From an uncultured Bacteroidota bacterium (GTDB lineage: Bacteria; Bacteroidota; Bacteroidia; Chitinophagales; Chitinophagaceae), in the NCBI GenBank assembly GCA_903927185.1, contig CAIYLW010000007.1, forward strand, positions 62,001 through 126,000: a DNA stretch of 64,000 nucleotides, written 5' to 3'. The position numbers were made by a program, and so were the translations under genes. The notes beneath the pieces were generated by a model. It was not told the origin of the DNA and made no database searches. It saw only the letters and a list, made by a program, of their open reading frames with translations. Shown one piece after another: positions 27,228-36,879 of the stretch. How positions within the stretch are numbered: position 1 is the stretch's first letter; each line of letters begins with the position of its first letter.

Positions 27228-28964
27228 ATGTCCCTCAACGATTCCGGTTCTGCGATGATTAATCATCCAGGTAAATTAAAAAATAGTTACGATGCCATTG
27301 TTATTGGATCTGGAATTAGCGGCGGATGGGCTGCAAAAGAATTGTGTGAGAAAGGTTTAAAAACCCTAGTCTTAGAACGTGGAAGAGATGTTCAGCATAT
27401 TAAAGATTATCCCTCTGCCAATTTAAATCCCTGGGATTTAAAGCATCGAGGAAATATTACGGATGCTCATCGAAAAGAAAATAAGCTTATTACAAAAGCT
27501 GCCGGTTACGGCGAAGACAATCAACAATTTTTTATAGAAGATAAAGATCATCCTTATATACAAGAGAAACCATTCGACTGGATCAGGGGTTATCAGGTTG
27601 GAGGCAAATCATTAACATGGGGAAGGGCATGCCAACGTTGGAGCGATTTTGAATTTACGGGTCCTCAAAGATTCGGCTACGGTTGGGACTGGCCCTTAAG
27701 ATACAAAGATGTTGCCCCTTGGTATTCTCATGTAGAAAAATTTATTGGCGTCTGCGGAAATAAAGATGGTATTGAGTCGATGCCTGATGGAGAATTTCTT
27801 CCTCCCTTTGATTTGAATTGTGTGGAACAGCATTTAAAAGAAAGTTTTCTCAAAAATTACGGCAATCGATATTTAGTGCATGCACGATGGGCACACCTCA
27901 CAGAACCCACTGAATTGCACCTGCAACAAGGTAGAGCAAAGTGTCAGGCAAGAAATCTCTGTATGAGAGGTTGTCCGTTTGGTGGTTATTTTAGTAGTAA
28001 TTCTTCCACATTACCTTGGGCAATGAAGACGGGTAATTTAACAGTCCGGCCTCATTCAGTTGTACACAGTATTATATATGATCCAAAAACAGAGAAGGCA
28101 ACTGGTGTGCGTGTGATAGATGCTATTACAAAAGAAAGTACGGAGTATTTTGCAAAAATTATTTTTCTCAATGCGTCTACTTTGAATAGCAATTTGATCC
28201 TCTTAAATTCCATCTCCAATAGGTTCCAAAATGGTTTAGGAAATGATAGTGATACTTTAGGTAAATATGTTTGTTTCCATAATTATCGTGGTTGGATGAA
28301 TGGATCTATTGAAGGCTTTGAAGATGGATACACGTATGGTAGAAACCCTACTGATACCATCATTGCTAATTACAGAAATTTGCATAAAATTGATACTGAT
28401 TTTGCTGGAGGGTTTACCACTTTTGCAGGTGCTTATCGCGAAAGAGGTGATGGGAATCGCTGCCCCGAACAAATTGGTGCCAATTTTAAAGATGCTATGA
28501 CTGAAGCTGGCCCATGGCATATCTATGCCTATGTGCAAGGCGAAACAATTCCTAAAAAAGCGAATCATGTTCGTTTAAGTTCCGATCAAAAAGATCAGTG
28601 GGGTATTCCACAATTAATAACTTCTGTGGGTTACGATGATAACGACGATAGATTATTAAAAGACTTTTTTACGCAAACCGAAGAAATGCTTAGTAAAGCT
28701 GGAGTCAAAAATATTAGACACGCTGATTCTAAACAAGCTCCTGGTCTGGATATTCATGAAATGGGTGGCTGCAGAATGGGAAAAGACATTAAAAATTCGA
28801 TGTTGAACGAATGGAATCAGCTACATGCTTGTAAAAATGTGTTCGTTACTGATGGAGCTTGTATGACAAGTACAGGAAATCAAAGTCCAAGTATTTTATA
28901 TATGACTTTAACGGCCAGGGCAGTGGATTATGCTTTTAAACAATTAAAGGCTGGAACTTTATAA
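27228..28964 (+). CDS. GMC family oxidoreductase
   Basis: 578 residues. N-terminal FAD Rossmann motif AIVIGSGISGGWAAKELCEKG, the VGGKSLTWGRACQRWSDFEF segment, a cysteine-rich CQARNLCMRGCPFGGY near residue 240-255 and a C-terminal GMC domain ending HEMGGCRMG ... VTDGACMTSTGNQSPSILYMTL. Bacterial relatives oxidise sugars, gluconate or inositol-type alcohols and often work with a small gluconate dehydrogenase subunit 3, which is not encoded next to it here. No signal peptide is visible. An internal ATG at 27258 could be the true start, since the first ten residues are not needed for the FAD fold. Substrate unknown. Confidence 0.88.
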   Translation: MSLNDSGSAMINHPGKLKNSYDAIVIGSGISGGWAAKELCEKGLKTLVLERGRDVQHIKDYPSANLNPWDLKHRGNITDAHRKENKLITKAAGYGEDNQQFFIEDKDHPYIQEKPFDWIRGYQVGGKSLTWGRACQRWSDFEFTGPQRFGYGWDWPLRYKDVAPWYSHVEKFIGVCGNKDGIESMPDGEFLPPFDLNCVEQHLKESFLKNYGNRYLVHARWAHLTEPTELHLQQGRAKCQARNLCMRGCPFGGYFSSNSSTLPWAMKTGNLTVRPHSVVHSIIYDPKTEKATGVRVIDAITKESTEYFAKIIFLNASTLNSNLILLNSISNRFQNGLGNDSDTLGKYVCFHNYRGWMNGSIEGFEDGYTYGRNPTDTIIANYRNLHKIDTDFAGGFTTFAGAYRERGDGNRCPEQIGANFKDAMTEAGPWHIYAYVQGETIPKKANHVRLSSDQKDQWGIPQLITSVGYDDNDDRLLKDFFTQTEEMLSKAGVKNIRHADSKQAPGLDIHEMGGCRMGKDIKNSMLNEWNQLHACKNVFVTDGACMTSTGNQSPSILYMTLTARAVDYAFKQLKAGTL

Positions 28965-29228
28965 TTCATCATTGTTAAAAAATTAAACAGTTTCATTCAA
29001 TTTTTAATTTTATCGGATAAAATATTAAACAATGTAGTATATTTTATTATATAATTTGTTGTTTTACTACAAATTGTTCAAAGATTACTTTGCTAACTTT
29101 ATATCGACCAAGAACTTATCTCCCAATGAGCCTGTTGATTTTTAGCAATTGATTGCTGAAATTTTACAAGCGATGAAATATTTGAAGTAAAAACTGAAAG
29201 TGTTGGTCAATTATCTTAATTCTTATTA

Positions 29229-31139
29229 ATGATTGAGCCAATTAAACAACTGGAAAAAAAATTCTACCAACTACTCAGCACAGATGTAGCCATGCAGAAT
29301 TTTTTAAATGATGAGGCATTTGTAGGGATCTGGTTTTGGGATCTTAATAATAGAAACCATATTTGGTTAAGCCAGTCACTTAAAAAACTCTTGGGCTTTG
29401 AAAAGGATTACTTATTACAGATTCCACTTTCATGGAATGAATTGCTTCCAATAAATGATATCGATACAATTTGTAGTTCATTTGATGATTATTTAGCTAA
29501 AGATCAAGAAGAAGCTATCGAAATAGATATACCATTCTTGCAAAAAAGTAGTCGGATTAATTTTTTAAAGTGCAGGGCAATAGCTGTAAAGAAAAAGTCT
29601 TATCTACTGGGCCTAGTTCAATTGCAAAATCAGAATGAAGGCATTCGATCGAATTCTATCACTGAATTTCCTTTTATTAATCAAGGATATAAATCTTTAC
29701 ATGAAATTCCATTAAAAGTAGTTGTAAAGGAAGTTGATTATTTTGCATCAAAATATGAAAGTTTAATAATAGCTGGAAATCTAGGAGGGTGGGAGTATAA
29801 AGTTGATTCAGGTGAACTTTGGTGTAGTAAACAATACTTTGATTTACTTGGTTATGATACTACTTCCATAAAAAGTTGGGAGAAATATAGTACTCAAAAA
29901 GTGTGGATTGATTTATTACATCCAGATGATGTAGAATATGCAACTTCCAAATTTGCAGATTTTTTAAAAAATTTAAAAGGAGGATATCGTCAAGAGTTTC
30001 GGATGAAACATTTTGATGGACATTGGATTTGGATATCAAGCAAGGGTTCACTTATATTAGAAGAAATAGATGGAGTAAAGACCTTAATGATTATTGGCAC
30101 ACATACTGATATTTCTGAAAATAAAAGATTAGAAGAAGAGTTGTTTGAAACTAATGCCATGGTTTTAAAGGATAATGCCCTTTTAAAGTCAATCATTAAT
30201 AGCCCTGAAGATATTTTCGTTGTAAGCATTGATACAGAATATAGGTTTACCTCTTTTTCAAACAATTATCAAATATTTGTAAAAGAAAACTTCGGTAAGG
30301 ATGCGATTGTTGGCAATAAGATTCTCGATGTATTTTCTGATGCCCAATTGACTATTTTCAAGCCTGCAATTGACGCTGCATTAAGCGGAAAGTATTTTGA
30401 AATTAATACACTAATACCTTCAAATTCAGGTAAGAGAACTTATGTAGATAATAAATATAATCCAATACAGAATGAAGCTGGCAAAATTATTGGTGCAACT
30501 ATTTTCATACATGATATTACCAAAGAAAAAATTGCAGAAATTGAAAATAAAACTAATGAGTTAAGATATGCCAGTTTGTTTTCAGGAGCAAGCGATGCTA
30601 TTTTTATTGCAAATTCAAAAACAGGGTATATTGTAGATGTAAACTTAAAAGCGGAAGAATTGATGGGCTATGCAAAATCTGAATTAGTTACCATGCATCA
30701 GTCTCAAATACATCCACCTGAATTATTAGAAGAAATAAAAATTAAATTTAGAGAGTTTACTTCTACAGATGAGTTTCATTTGTTGGAAACTTTTATTTTA
30801 ACAAAAAACGGCAAAAAAATACCAGTTGAAATTACTACAGGTAGTTTATTCCAAATAGGCGACGAAACTTTTTCAGCTGCATATTTTAAAAATATTACAA
30901 GTAGGAAAATTATAGCAAAAGAGTTAGAAAAACAAAATCAACAATTAAAAGAAATTGCTTGGACTCAATCGCATAAAGTTAGAGCGCCACTAACTAGAAT
31001 CATGGGTTTGGCAAATGCTTTGCAAAAAGGAATTGTACCCGATTGTGAAATAGCAACTTATTTAAAGTTTATAAAAAGCTCTTCGGATGAATTAGATACT
31101 GTGATTAGGGAGATTACATACAAAACAGTTGTGAATTAG
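29229..31139 (+). CDS. Multi-PAS sensor with DHp-like end but no ATPase domain
   Basis: 636 residues, no membrane helix. Four PAS-type segments: about 25-130 (WFWDLNNRNHIWLSQSLKKLLGF), 180-300 (a PAS_3 type with WEYKVDSGELWCSKQYFDLLGY and a PAC tail THTDISENKRLEEE), 320-440 (FVVSIDTEYRFTSFSNNY) and 445-560 (IFIANSKTGYIVDVN). The C-terminal 75 residues form a histidine-kinase dimerisation helix pair with the H-box AWTQSHKVRAPLTRIMG, but the gene stops before any N, G1, F or G2 box. It could be a phosphotransfer or decoy partner for another kinase, or a kinase that lost its ATPase domain. The neighbours give no hint about the signal. Confidence 0.85.
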   Translation: MIEPIKQLEKKFYQLLSTDVAMQNFLNDEAFVGIWFWDLNNRNHIWLSQSLKKLLGFEKDYLLQIPLSWNELLPINDIDTICSSFDDYLAKDQEEAIEIDIPFLQKSSRINFLKCRAIAVKKKSYLLGLVQLQNQNEGIRSNSITEFPFINQGYKSLHEIPLKVVVKEVDYFASKYESLIIAGNLGGWEYKVDSGELWCSKQYFDLLGYDTTSIKSWEKYSTQKVWIDLLHPDDVEYATSKFADFLKNLKGGYRQEFRMKHFDGHWIWISSKGSLILEEIDGVKTLMIIGTHTDISENKRLEEELFETNAMVLKDNALLKSIINSPEDIFVVSIDTEYRFTSFSNNYQIFVKENFGKDAIVGNKILDVFSDAQLTIFKPAIDAALSGKYFEINTLIPSNSGKRTYVDNKYNPIQNEAGKIIGATIFIHDITKEKIAEIENKTNELRYASLFSGASDAIFIANSKTGYIVDVNLKAEELMGYAKSELVTMHQSQIHPPELLEEIKIKFREFTSTDEFHLLETFILTKNGKKIPVEITTGSLFQIGDETFSAAYFKNITSRKIIAKELEKQNQQLKEIAWTQSHKVRAPLTRIMGLANALQKGIVPDCEIATYLKFIKSSSDELDTVIREITYKTVVN

Positions 31140-31140
31140 T

Positions 31141-31590
31141 TTATAATCCTATTGCCTTTCTTTGCTTTACCATTTTGCTAACTAGGTATACTAATAAAAT
31201 ACTAAGGGTAGAAAGTAGCGAAATTAGTATTCCCAAAATATTATAATGTTCTAAGGGGCTGTACTTATTTTTTTGAACAACAATCAATCCTCCAACAATT
31301 GCTGCAACACCCCCTGCAATTTGTTGTAACGAAGAGTTGATACTCATAAATGCGCCTCGATCCTGCATCTTTGGTAAGCCAGAAGTTAATACAATTGCAG
31401 GAACCACTCTGCTCATCATACTAATCATGAACAGGATATTGAAAAGGAGAATAAATCCAAAAGGGATGGGATTAAGATTGGTATATATTAATACCATGGT
31501 TATCATCATCAGTGATGGCAATAAAAATATAACCAGTATTTGATTAGGGGTAAACTTATCGGAATGATGTTTTGTAGGTTTCTGTTGCAA
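31141..31590 (-). pseudogene. Remnant of an MFS transporter (C-terminal part)
   Basis: About 149 residues resembling the last four or five helices of a 12-helix major facilitator: VIFLLPSLMMITMVLIY, FILLFNILFMISMMSRVVPAIVLTS, MQDRGAFMSINSSLQQIAGGVAAIVGGL and a final helix ILISLLSTLSILLVYLV. The motif RGAFMSINSSLQQ is typical of Bacteroidota arabinose-efflux-like MFS proteins. The only start is TTG at 31590, and an in-frame stop lies four codons upstream, so roughly 250 N-terminal residues are missing. It therefore looks like a degraded gene, ending one base after the PAS gene on the other strand. A short expressed membrane protein cannot be fully excluded. Confidence 0.7.
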
Positions 31591-31608
31591 GTGGGTGCAT
31601 TAAATGAT

Positions 31609-31644
31609 AAAAGGATCTCTTTGGCGAAGCAAAGAAATCCTTTT
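31609..31644 (-). terminator. Hairpin terminator downstream of the GH2 gene
   Basis: AAAAGGAT-c-TCTTTG pairs with CAAAGA-a-ATCCTTTT (31609-31623 with 31630-31644) around a 6-base loop. Read on the minus strand it lies 40 bases beyond the GH2 stop and ends in TCCTTTTATC, giving a U-rich tail. Confidence 0.75.
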
Positions 31645-31683
31645 AAAGCTAGAATTCAAAACCTTCTATAAAAGAGACAAATA

Positions 31684-34101
31684 TTATTTCACTTCTAATT
31701 CTAAGGAAGTCAATTTTATACCCTCTAAAAGTGCTTCAAAATGAAACTTGCCTTTTGTCTTACCAGATTGTACAATCACCTGACATTTTCCATTGAAACT
31801 CGACCTTTGCCATTTACCATCTTTACAAAAGTCTGCTTGATGACTACTCGGATCTCCATTACCAACTCCAATTATTTTGGCACCGCCGAAAATTTTAAAA
31901 TCAATCATTCGATTAGCATTAGGAACTTCGCGACCATCTTGATCAAGTACCGTAACGTTGATCACTGAGATATCTTTGCCATCTGCTATTAGTTGAATTT
32001 TGGAAGGTTCTAATAATAATTTGGCAGCTTCTTTTGTTGTTTCAACAGAGCAGGTTAGTTTTTTTCCTTTCTTAAATGCAATTGCCTCGAGCTTGCCTGG
32101 TTCATAATTCACAGACCATTGCAAATGTCCATTTCTGGGCATTTCTTTTTTACCCAAACTTTTTCCATTTAAAAATAGTTCTACATTATCGGCGTTTGTA
32201 TTTACCCAAACATCAATTGGTTTTCCTTCTTTTCCTTTCCAATTCCAATGAGGTGAAATGTGCAATACATCTTTATCGGTCCACCAACTTTGATAGTAGT
32301 AATAAATATTCTTAGGAAAGCCACATACATCCATGAGGCCAAAATGAGAATTGATATTAGGCCATCTGAATGGAGTGGGTTCTCCTCGGTAATCAAATCC
32401 AGTCCATACAAACCCACCAATCCAATAATTATTTATTGCAGCAACTTTCCACCAGGCTTCTGCTCTACTTGCCCAGAAGGGAGCAGTAATATCTTGGTCT
32501 GGCACATAGGCTTTAATTGAATCTTTTTCATAGATCCCTCTGGTAGTAACTGTGCTCCCCATTTCGGTTCCTAATATGGGTTGGTTAGGATGATCTCTAT
32601 GATAATCTGCTACAGCATTATGCCGATAATTAAAACCTCTGATCGGAATTACTTCGTTAACTCCCTTAAAATAATTGGGTAAATCTGCTGCATAAGTACT
32701 TGTTCTGGTAGGATCTAATTCTATTTGCTTAGCTAATAAAGATTGAGCAATTCTTTTGCCGATGGATGTAGTTTGTATCCATCCTTCTTCATTGCCAATT
32801 GACCAAAGAAATACAGAAGGATGATTGCGATCGCGTTTGATTAATCTTTCAAACTGATCGATATATTCATTACTGCTATTTAATAAACGTTGTTCATCTA
32901 ATACAAGCATTCCTAAACTATCGCAAGCGTCTAATAATTCCGGAGTTGGTGCATTATGACTAGTGCGATATGCATTGCTGCCCATTTTCTTTAATAAATC
33001 AACACGATAATATTGCATAGCATCTGGAAGTGCTGAACCAATTCCCGCATGGTCTTGATGATTATTAGTACCTTTTATTTTTACATGTACACCATTCAGA
33101 AATAATCCTTCCTTGGCATCAAAGCGAATAGAACGAACTCCAAATCGATGAACTTGTTGATCAATTATTTTTTCTCCTGATTTAATTTCAGAAACTACAC
33201 GATATAAATACGGACTATCTATATCCCATAAATGAGGATTCTTTAATTGAATATTTTGTTTGAACTGTTGATTACTTCTAGATGAGAATGAAATATTCTG
33301 AGGAGCAGCAGTGGCTATTCTATTGCCATTTCTGTCGGTCAGATAAGTTAATAGAATTCCTTTATTACCTGCGAATCCTTTGTTCTCGATAGTAGTTTCA
33401 ACACTTACTATGGCATTTTTTCCTTTAATATTTGCATTGACAAATATTCCATCATTAGCAATATGAAGATTATGCAACTGTTTTAACCAAACATGTCTGT
33501 AAATTCCAGCGCCCTCATAGAACCAACCTTCGTATTGAGTTGCATCCACCCGAACAGTGATTACATTTTCTTTTTCATAGTTAATGAAATCAGTGATGTC
33601 GTAATTAACACCAAGATATCCGCTTAGATTGTTTCCAGTATATATGCCATTTACCCAAATGGTAGCATTTCTAAAAATTCCATCGAATTGTAATTGAAAC
33701 CGATTGCCGGAATCTGCCTTAACAATTCTAAAATGTTTGCGATACCAGCCGATACTTGTCTCGGGGAATAATCCACCAACTTTTCTAAAGCCATGTGATT
33801 CTACTTCAAAATTGGGATTATTGGCAAATGGAACTTCGATGGCCCAATCGTGTGGGAGGTTTAATGTAGTCCATCCACTATCTACATAATTGGGATCAAT
33901 TGCAGTTTCAAATGCGCCACCTGATTTTGAAAAAATATTGGCTACTCCAAACTTAAAATCCTTAGTAGGGTCGGTGGCATGGCCAAAATGAAATTTCCAA
34001 TGATCGTCAAAGTTGAGGATCTGCTGGGCCTTTGAAGATAAATTAGAAAGAATTAAAAAGCAAGACAACAATACAATCAAGCTAATTTTTTGATAATTCA
34101 T
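31684..34101 (-). CDS. Glycoside hydrolase family 2 protein (beta-galactosidase-like), secreted
   Basis: 805 residues. Sec signal (SLIVLLSCFLILSNLSSKAQ) then the GH2 order: sugar-binding domain (about 30-210, WYRKHFRI, WVNGIYTGNNLSGYLG), Ig-like domain (220-315), TIM barrel (320-600) and C-terminal Ig-like/DUF4982 domains (HVSPHWNWKGKEGKPIDVWVN-type, VINVTVLDQDGREVPNA). The acid/base is in WSIGNEEGW near residue 437 and the nucleophile in ILGTEMGS near 511; both glutamates are present. It should release a terminal beta-galactoside or related sugar in the periplasm. No polysaccharide utilisation genes flank it; a convergent MFS remnant downstream may be the vestige of a sugar porter. A palindrome and the ATP-grasp genes lie on the other side. 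Confidence 0.92.
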   Translation of the reverse strand: MNYQKISLIVLLSCFLILSNLSSKAQQILNFDDHWKFHFGHATDPTKDFKFGVANIFSKSGGAFETAIDPNYVDSGWTTLNLPHDWAIEVPFANNPNFEVESHGFRKVGGLFPETSIGWYRKHFRIVKADSGNRFQLQFDGIFRNATIWVNGIYTGNNLSGYLGVNYDITDFINYEKENVITVRVDATQYEGWFYEGAGIYRHVWLKQLHNLHIANDGIFVNANIKGKNAIVSVETTIENKGFAGNKGILLTYLTDRNGNRIATAAPQNISFSSRSNQQFKQNIQLKNPHLWDIDSPYLYRVVSEIKSGEKIIDQQVHRFGVRSIRFDAKEGLFLNGVHVKIKGTNNHQDHAGIGSALPDAMQYYRVDLLKKMGSNAYRTSHNAPTPELLDACDSLGMLVLDEQRLLNSSNEYIDQFERLIKRDRNHPSVFLWSIGNEEGWIQTTSIGKRIAQSLLAKQIELDPTRTSTYAADLPNYFKGVNEVIPIRGFNYRHNAVADYHRDHPNQPILGTEMGSTVTTRGIYEKDSIKAYVPDQDITAPFWASRAEAWWKVAAINNYWIGGFVWTGFDYRGEPTPFRWPNINSHFGLMDVCGFPKNIYYYYQSWWTDKDVLHISPHWNWKGKEGKPIDVWVNTNADNVELFLNGKSLGKKEMPRNGHLQWSVNYEPGKLEAIAFKKGKKLTCSVETTKEAAKLLLEPSKIQLIADGKDISVINVTVLDQDGREVPNANRMIDFKIFGGAKIIGVGNGDPSSHQADFCKDGKWQRSSFNGKCQVIVQSGKTKGKFHFEALLEGIKLTSLELEVK

Positions 34102-34210
34102 AGCGGTTTTGTTAATAGCAAAAGTTAGAAACAGATTCTGATTAGAAGCTTATAAAGTTATTTAGAACAGTAGATAATAGGATGATTAATGTCAAGTTTT
34201 ATTAAAAGTT

Positions 34211-34224
34211 GTAACAATTGTTAT
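34211..34224. promoter_or_regulatory. Palindrome around TAACAATTGTTA, candidate operator
   Basis: A perfect 12-base palindrome TAACAATTGTTA (34212-34223) embedded in TTGTAACAATTGTTATAAC, in the divergent region between the GH2 and ATP-grasp genes. It shares the ACAATTGTTA core with the site before the CoADR gene at 25411-25424. Confidence 0.45.
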
Positions 34225-34257
34225 AACTAAGTTCCATTCAACAACAATATAGTAAGC

Positions 34258-35472
34258 ATGGATTTATTGACATCCTTTCCTAAAAGCCTTAATAAATCAT
34301 TTTTTATTTTGTTGGATGCTAAACCTTCATTAAATTTTGATGTCTTAATCATTAATATCTTATTTCCTCTTATGCCCCTGAAATTGTTGAGTTATAAAGT
34401 TTGGATTTTGGCACCCCATTTAATTACCAATGATAGTAATATTGATTACTATTACGACTATACCCAGAGTATTGCTGAGTATACAAAAGTATTCGCTGAA
34501 TTGAAAATTGATTGGCAATGGCAACCGGTAACTTTAAATGATTTTAAAGAGAAAATAGATATCATCTCATCTTTCAATCATAAAAATAATCAGCTGGTAC
34601 TAAATTTATGTGATGGGGATGAAATTAATGACACTCCAGGCGTATCCGTGATTCGCTATTTAGAAAAAAAAGGGATTTGCTATACTGGTGCAGATGCTTT
34701 TTTTTATGATATTACCACTTCTAAAATACCCATGAAAATAGCATTCGATGATGCGGGAGTTGCAACTGCAGCTTGGAAAACTATAAACGGCAATCAAAAT
34801 AATCTGAATAACATTTTTGAGGAGTTGGGTACACCAATCATTTTGAAACCCGCTGTAAGTGGGGGTAGCATGGGAATTGGGATAAAGAATGTGGTCTCGA
34901 ATTTGGAGGAGTGCGAAGAGCAGATTAAAAAAATGAAGATCGGCTATCGGGGTTGGTCATTAACTGTTGATGGAATTATTGCTGAATCATTTATAGAAGG
35001 ACCAGAGTATACCGTGTTTATAACAGGAAACTATGATTGTGTTGATAGAGCCAAAATTTATACACCTATAGAGCGGGTATTTCATGATTCACTTCCAGAA
35101 AGGGAAAAGTTCTTATCGTTTGAAAGGCTTTGGGAAATATATGAAGATGAAACTCCAATGCCTAATGATGATTTCTTTTATGAATACCAGCAACCCGATG
35201 CTTCTTTAATCGAGTCGATTAAAAAATTATCCTGGGATGCATTTGTAGCATGTAAAGGAACAGGTTATGCAAGAGTGGATATTCGTAGGGATCGGCATAC
35301 CCAAAAAATGTATGTTTTGGAAATAAATGCCCAATGCGGAATAAGTGAAGATGAAAATTTCACCTCTATTGGTGCAATTCTTAGAGTAAGTAATATTAGC
35401 TTCACTGATTTGATTGTTTCCATTTTAGAAGAAACCATTTATAGGAAAATATTAATGCCAATTGCATCATGA
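34258..35472 (+). CDS. ATP-grasp ligase (D-Ala-D-Ala ligase-like fold)
   Basis: 404 residues as drawn; the first 38 are hydrophobic and atypical, and the ATG at 34372 (then LKLLSYKVWILAPHL) may be the true start, giving 366 residues. ATP-grasp features: GVSVIRYLEKKGICYTGADA, nucleotide lysine and loop IILKPAVSGGSMGIGIKNV, ESFIEGPEYTVFI, GYARVDIRRD and the magnesium-binding LEINAQCGISEDENF. These enzymes couple a carboxylate to an amine through an acylphosphate. It is not the cell's Ddl: the context lacks mur/fts genes and the ends differ. The stop codon overlaps the next start as ATGA, so both ATP-grasp proteins are made in step, probably for two successive ligations or as a heterodimer. Confidence 0.88.
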   Translation: MDLLTSFPKSLNKSFFILLDAKPSLNFDVLIINILFPLMPLKLLSYKVWILAPHLITNDSNIDYYYDYTQSIAEYTKVFAELKIDWQWQPVTLNDFKEKIDIISSFNHKNNQLVLNLCDGDEINDTPGVSVIRYLEKKGICYTGADAFFYDITTSKIPMKIAFDDAGVATAAWKTINGNQNNLNNIFEELGTPIILKPAVSGGSMGIGIKNVVSNLEECEEQIKKMKIGYRGWSLTVDGIIAESFIEGPEYTVFITGNYDCVDRAKIYTPIERVFHDSLPEREKFLSFERLWEIYEDETPMPNDDFFYEYQQPDASLIESIKKLSWDAFVACKGTGYARVDIRRDRHTQKMYVLEINAQCGISEDENFTSIGAILRVSNISFTDLIVSILEETIYRKILMPIAS

Positions 35473-36872
35473 AAGTTTGTGTATTGCTTCCTGATTATTC
35501 TACTTCAAATGTTGATTACCAGAATTATGACCCTCCCCGAAATTTGTCAGCTTTATTACCAGAACATCAGGTAGATACTATTTTTTTAAATAAATTGATT
35601 ACCTATAAACAACTCAAAGAATTAGGCGCAAAAGGGTATGATATATTCGTAAATCTATGTGAAGCATATTTAGAATGGGAAGTGCCAGGGATTGATGTAA
35701 TCTATTCTTTAGAATTATTAAACCTGCCTTTTACCGGTCCAACTTCCATTTTGTACGATCCCAGTAAAGAGATCATGAAGTTAGTGGCCTATTATGAACA
35801 GGTTCAAACACCTAGGTATAGTTTGGCAAATGCCGATTCAAACCTCGAAGCATTAACACGTAACCTACATTTTCCGCTTTTTGTAAAGCCCTCTAAAGCG
35901 GGAGATAGTTTAGGAATAGATGATCGCTCACTAGTTTCTAATTTGATTGAACTAAAGAAAAAGGCAGATGCGATATTGCCAGAATTTAGTGAGTTATTAA
36001 TTGAAGAATATATTAAAGGGAGAGAGTTTACGGTATTAATTGCTGCAAATACAGATGGGAAAACAGCCACAGCTTTCCGCCCGGTAGAATTTATTTTTCC
36101 GAAAGGAAATTCGTTTAAGACTTATGCTTTAAAGACTTCTGAACTACATACGGATGCTAATATTCCCGTTCATGATATAGTATTAGATCAGCGATTAAGA
36201 TCAACAGCCGAAAAAATATTCCATTCATTTGGAGGGGTTGGTTATGCGCGCCTGGATTTTAGAATGAATGATGACGGCGAATTATTTTTTTTAGAAATTA
36301 ATTTTACTTGTTCTGTATTTTATGAAAATGGATATGAAGGGAGTGCCGATTATATACTTAAATACGATGGGATAGGTCAAAAAGCTTTTTTACGTCATAT
36401 TATCAATGAAGGGATTGCTCGACATCAGCGAAAGAAAAAAAATTATGTTGTCAGAAATAATGCGATTTCTGGTTTTGGTATCTATGCTTCAAAAGCCCTA
36501 CAACCAGGTGAATTAATCTTTAAAGGAGAAGAAATGTCACAAAGAATCGTCACTAAAAAGTGGGTAGAAGAAAACTGGAATGAAGATGAAAAGTTAACAT
36601 TCAGGCGTTATGCCTATCCATTGGGTAAGGAAGTTTTTTTATTGTGGAGTCATCTTCCACAGGATTGGGCACCTCAGAATCATAGTTGTGATGCGAATAC
36701 AGCTTTTGATGGACTGAATATAATTGCTAAAAGACAGATACCGAAGGAAGAAGAGCTAACTTTAGATTATGCAACTTTTCTCGATGAAAACGCGGAGCCA
36801 TTTAACTGTTTATGTGGCGCAGTGAATTGCAGAGGTATTATTAAAGGGGAGGGAACCCATAGCTTTAAATAA
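35469..36872 (+). CDS. ATP-grasp ligase fused to a SET-domain lysine methyltransferase
   Basis: 467 residues. Residues 1-320 are a second D-Ala-D-Ala ligase-type ATP-grasp (GIDVIYSLELLNLPFTGPTS, LFVKPSKAGDSLGIDD, EEYIKGREFTVLI, GYARLDFRMND, LEINFTCS). Residues about 325-455 form a complete SET domain: SAM-binding G335-F-G337-IYA, N404-H-S-C407, catalytic-type Y434 in EELTLDYA, and a post-SET zinc motif C447-L-C449-x4-C454. SET enzymes methylate lysine side chains; ATP-grasp enzymes form peptide-like bonds. The fusion suggests that one substrate is both ligated and N-methylated, or that the ligated product is a lysine-containing peptide. The 4-base ATGA overlap couples it to the first ATP-grasp gene, and a half-size MFS gene follows. 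The actual substrate is unknown. Confidence 0.9.
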   Translation: MKVCVLLPDYSTSNVDYQNYDPPRNLSALLPEHQVDTIFLNKLITYKQLKELGAKGYDIFVNLCEAYLEWEVPGIDVIYSLELLNLPFTGPTSILYDPSKEIMKLVAYYEQVQTPRYSLANADSNLEALTRNLHFPLFVKPSKAGDSLGIDDRSLVSNLIELKKKADAILPEFSELLIEEYIKGREFTVLIAANTDGKTATAFRPVEFIFPKGNSFKTYALKTSELHTDANIPVHDIVLDQRLRSTAEKIFHSFGGVGYARLDFRMNDDGELFFLEINFTCSVFYENGYEGSADYILKYDGIGQKAFLRHIINEGIARHQRKKKNYVVRNNAISGFGIYASKALQPGELIFKGEEMSQRIVTKKWVEENWNEDEKLTFRRYAYPLGKEVFLLWSHLPQDWAPQNHSCDANTAFDGLNIIAKRQIPKEEELTLDYATFLDENAEPFNCLCGAVNCRGIIKGEGTHSFK

Positions 36873-36879
36873 TTAAGAC

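Noticed and set aside
28965..29228. Possible small RNA or gene before the PAS protein
   Set aside because: AT-rich; only short imperfect inverted repeats such as ATTTGT/ACAAAT, no convincing start, promoter or terminator.
34258..35472. D-alanine-D-alanine ligase of peptidoglycan synthesis
   Set aside because: No mur or fts neighbours, a second ATP-grasp-SET gene is coupled to it and the ends differ from Ddl; kept as a generic ATP-grasp ligase.
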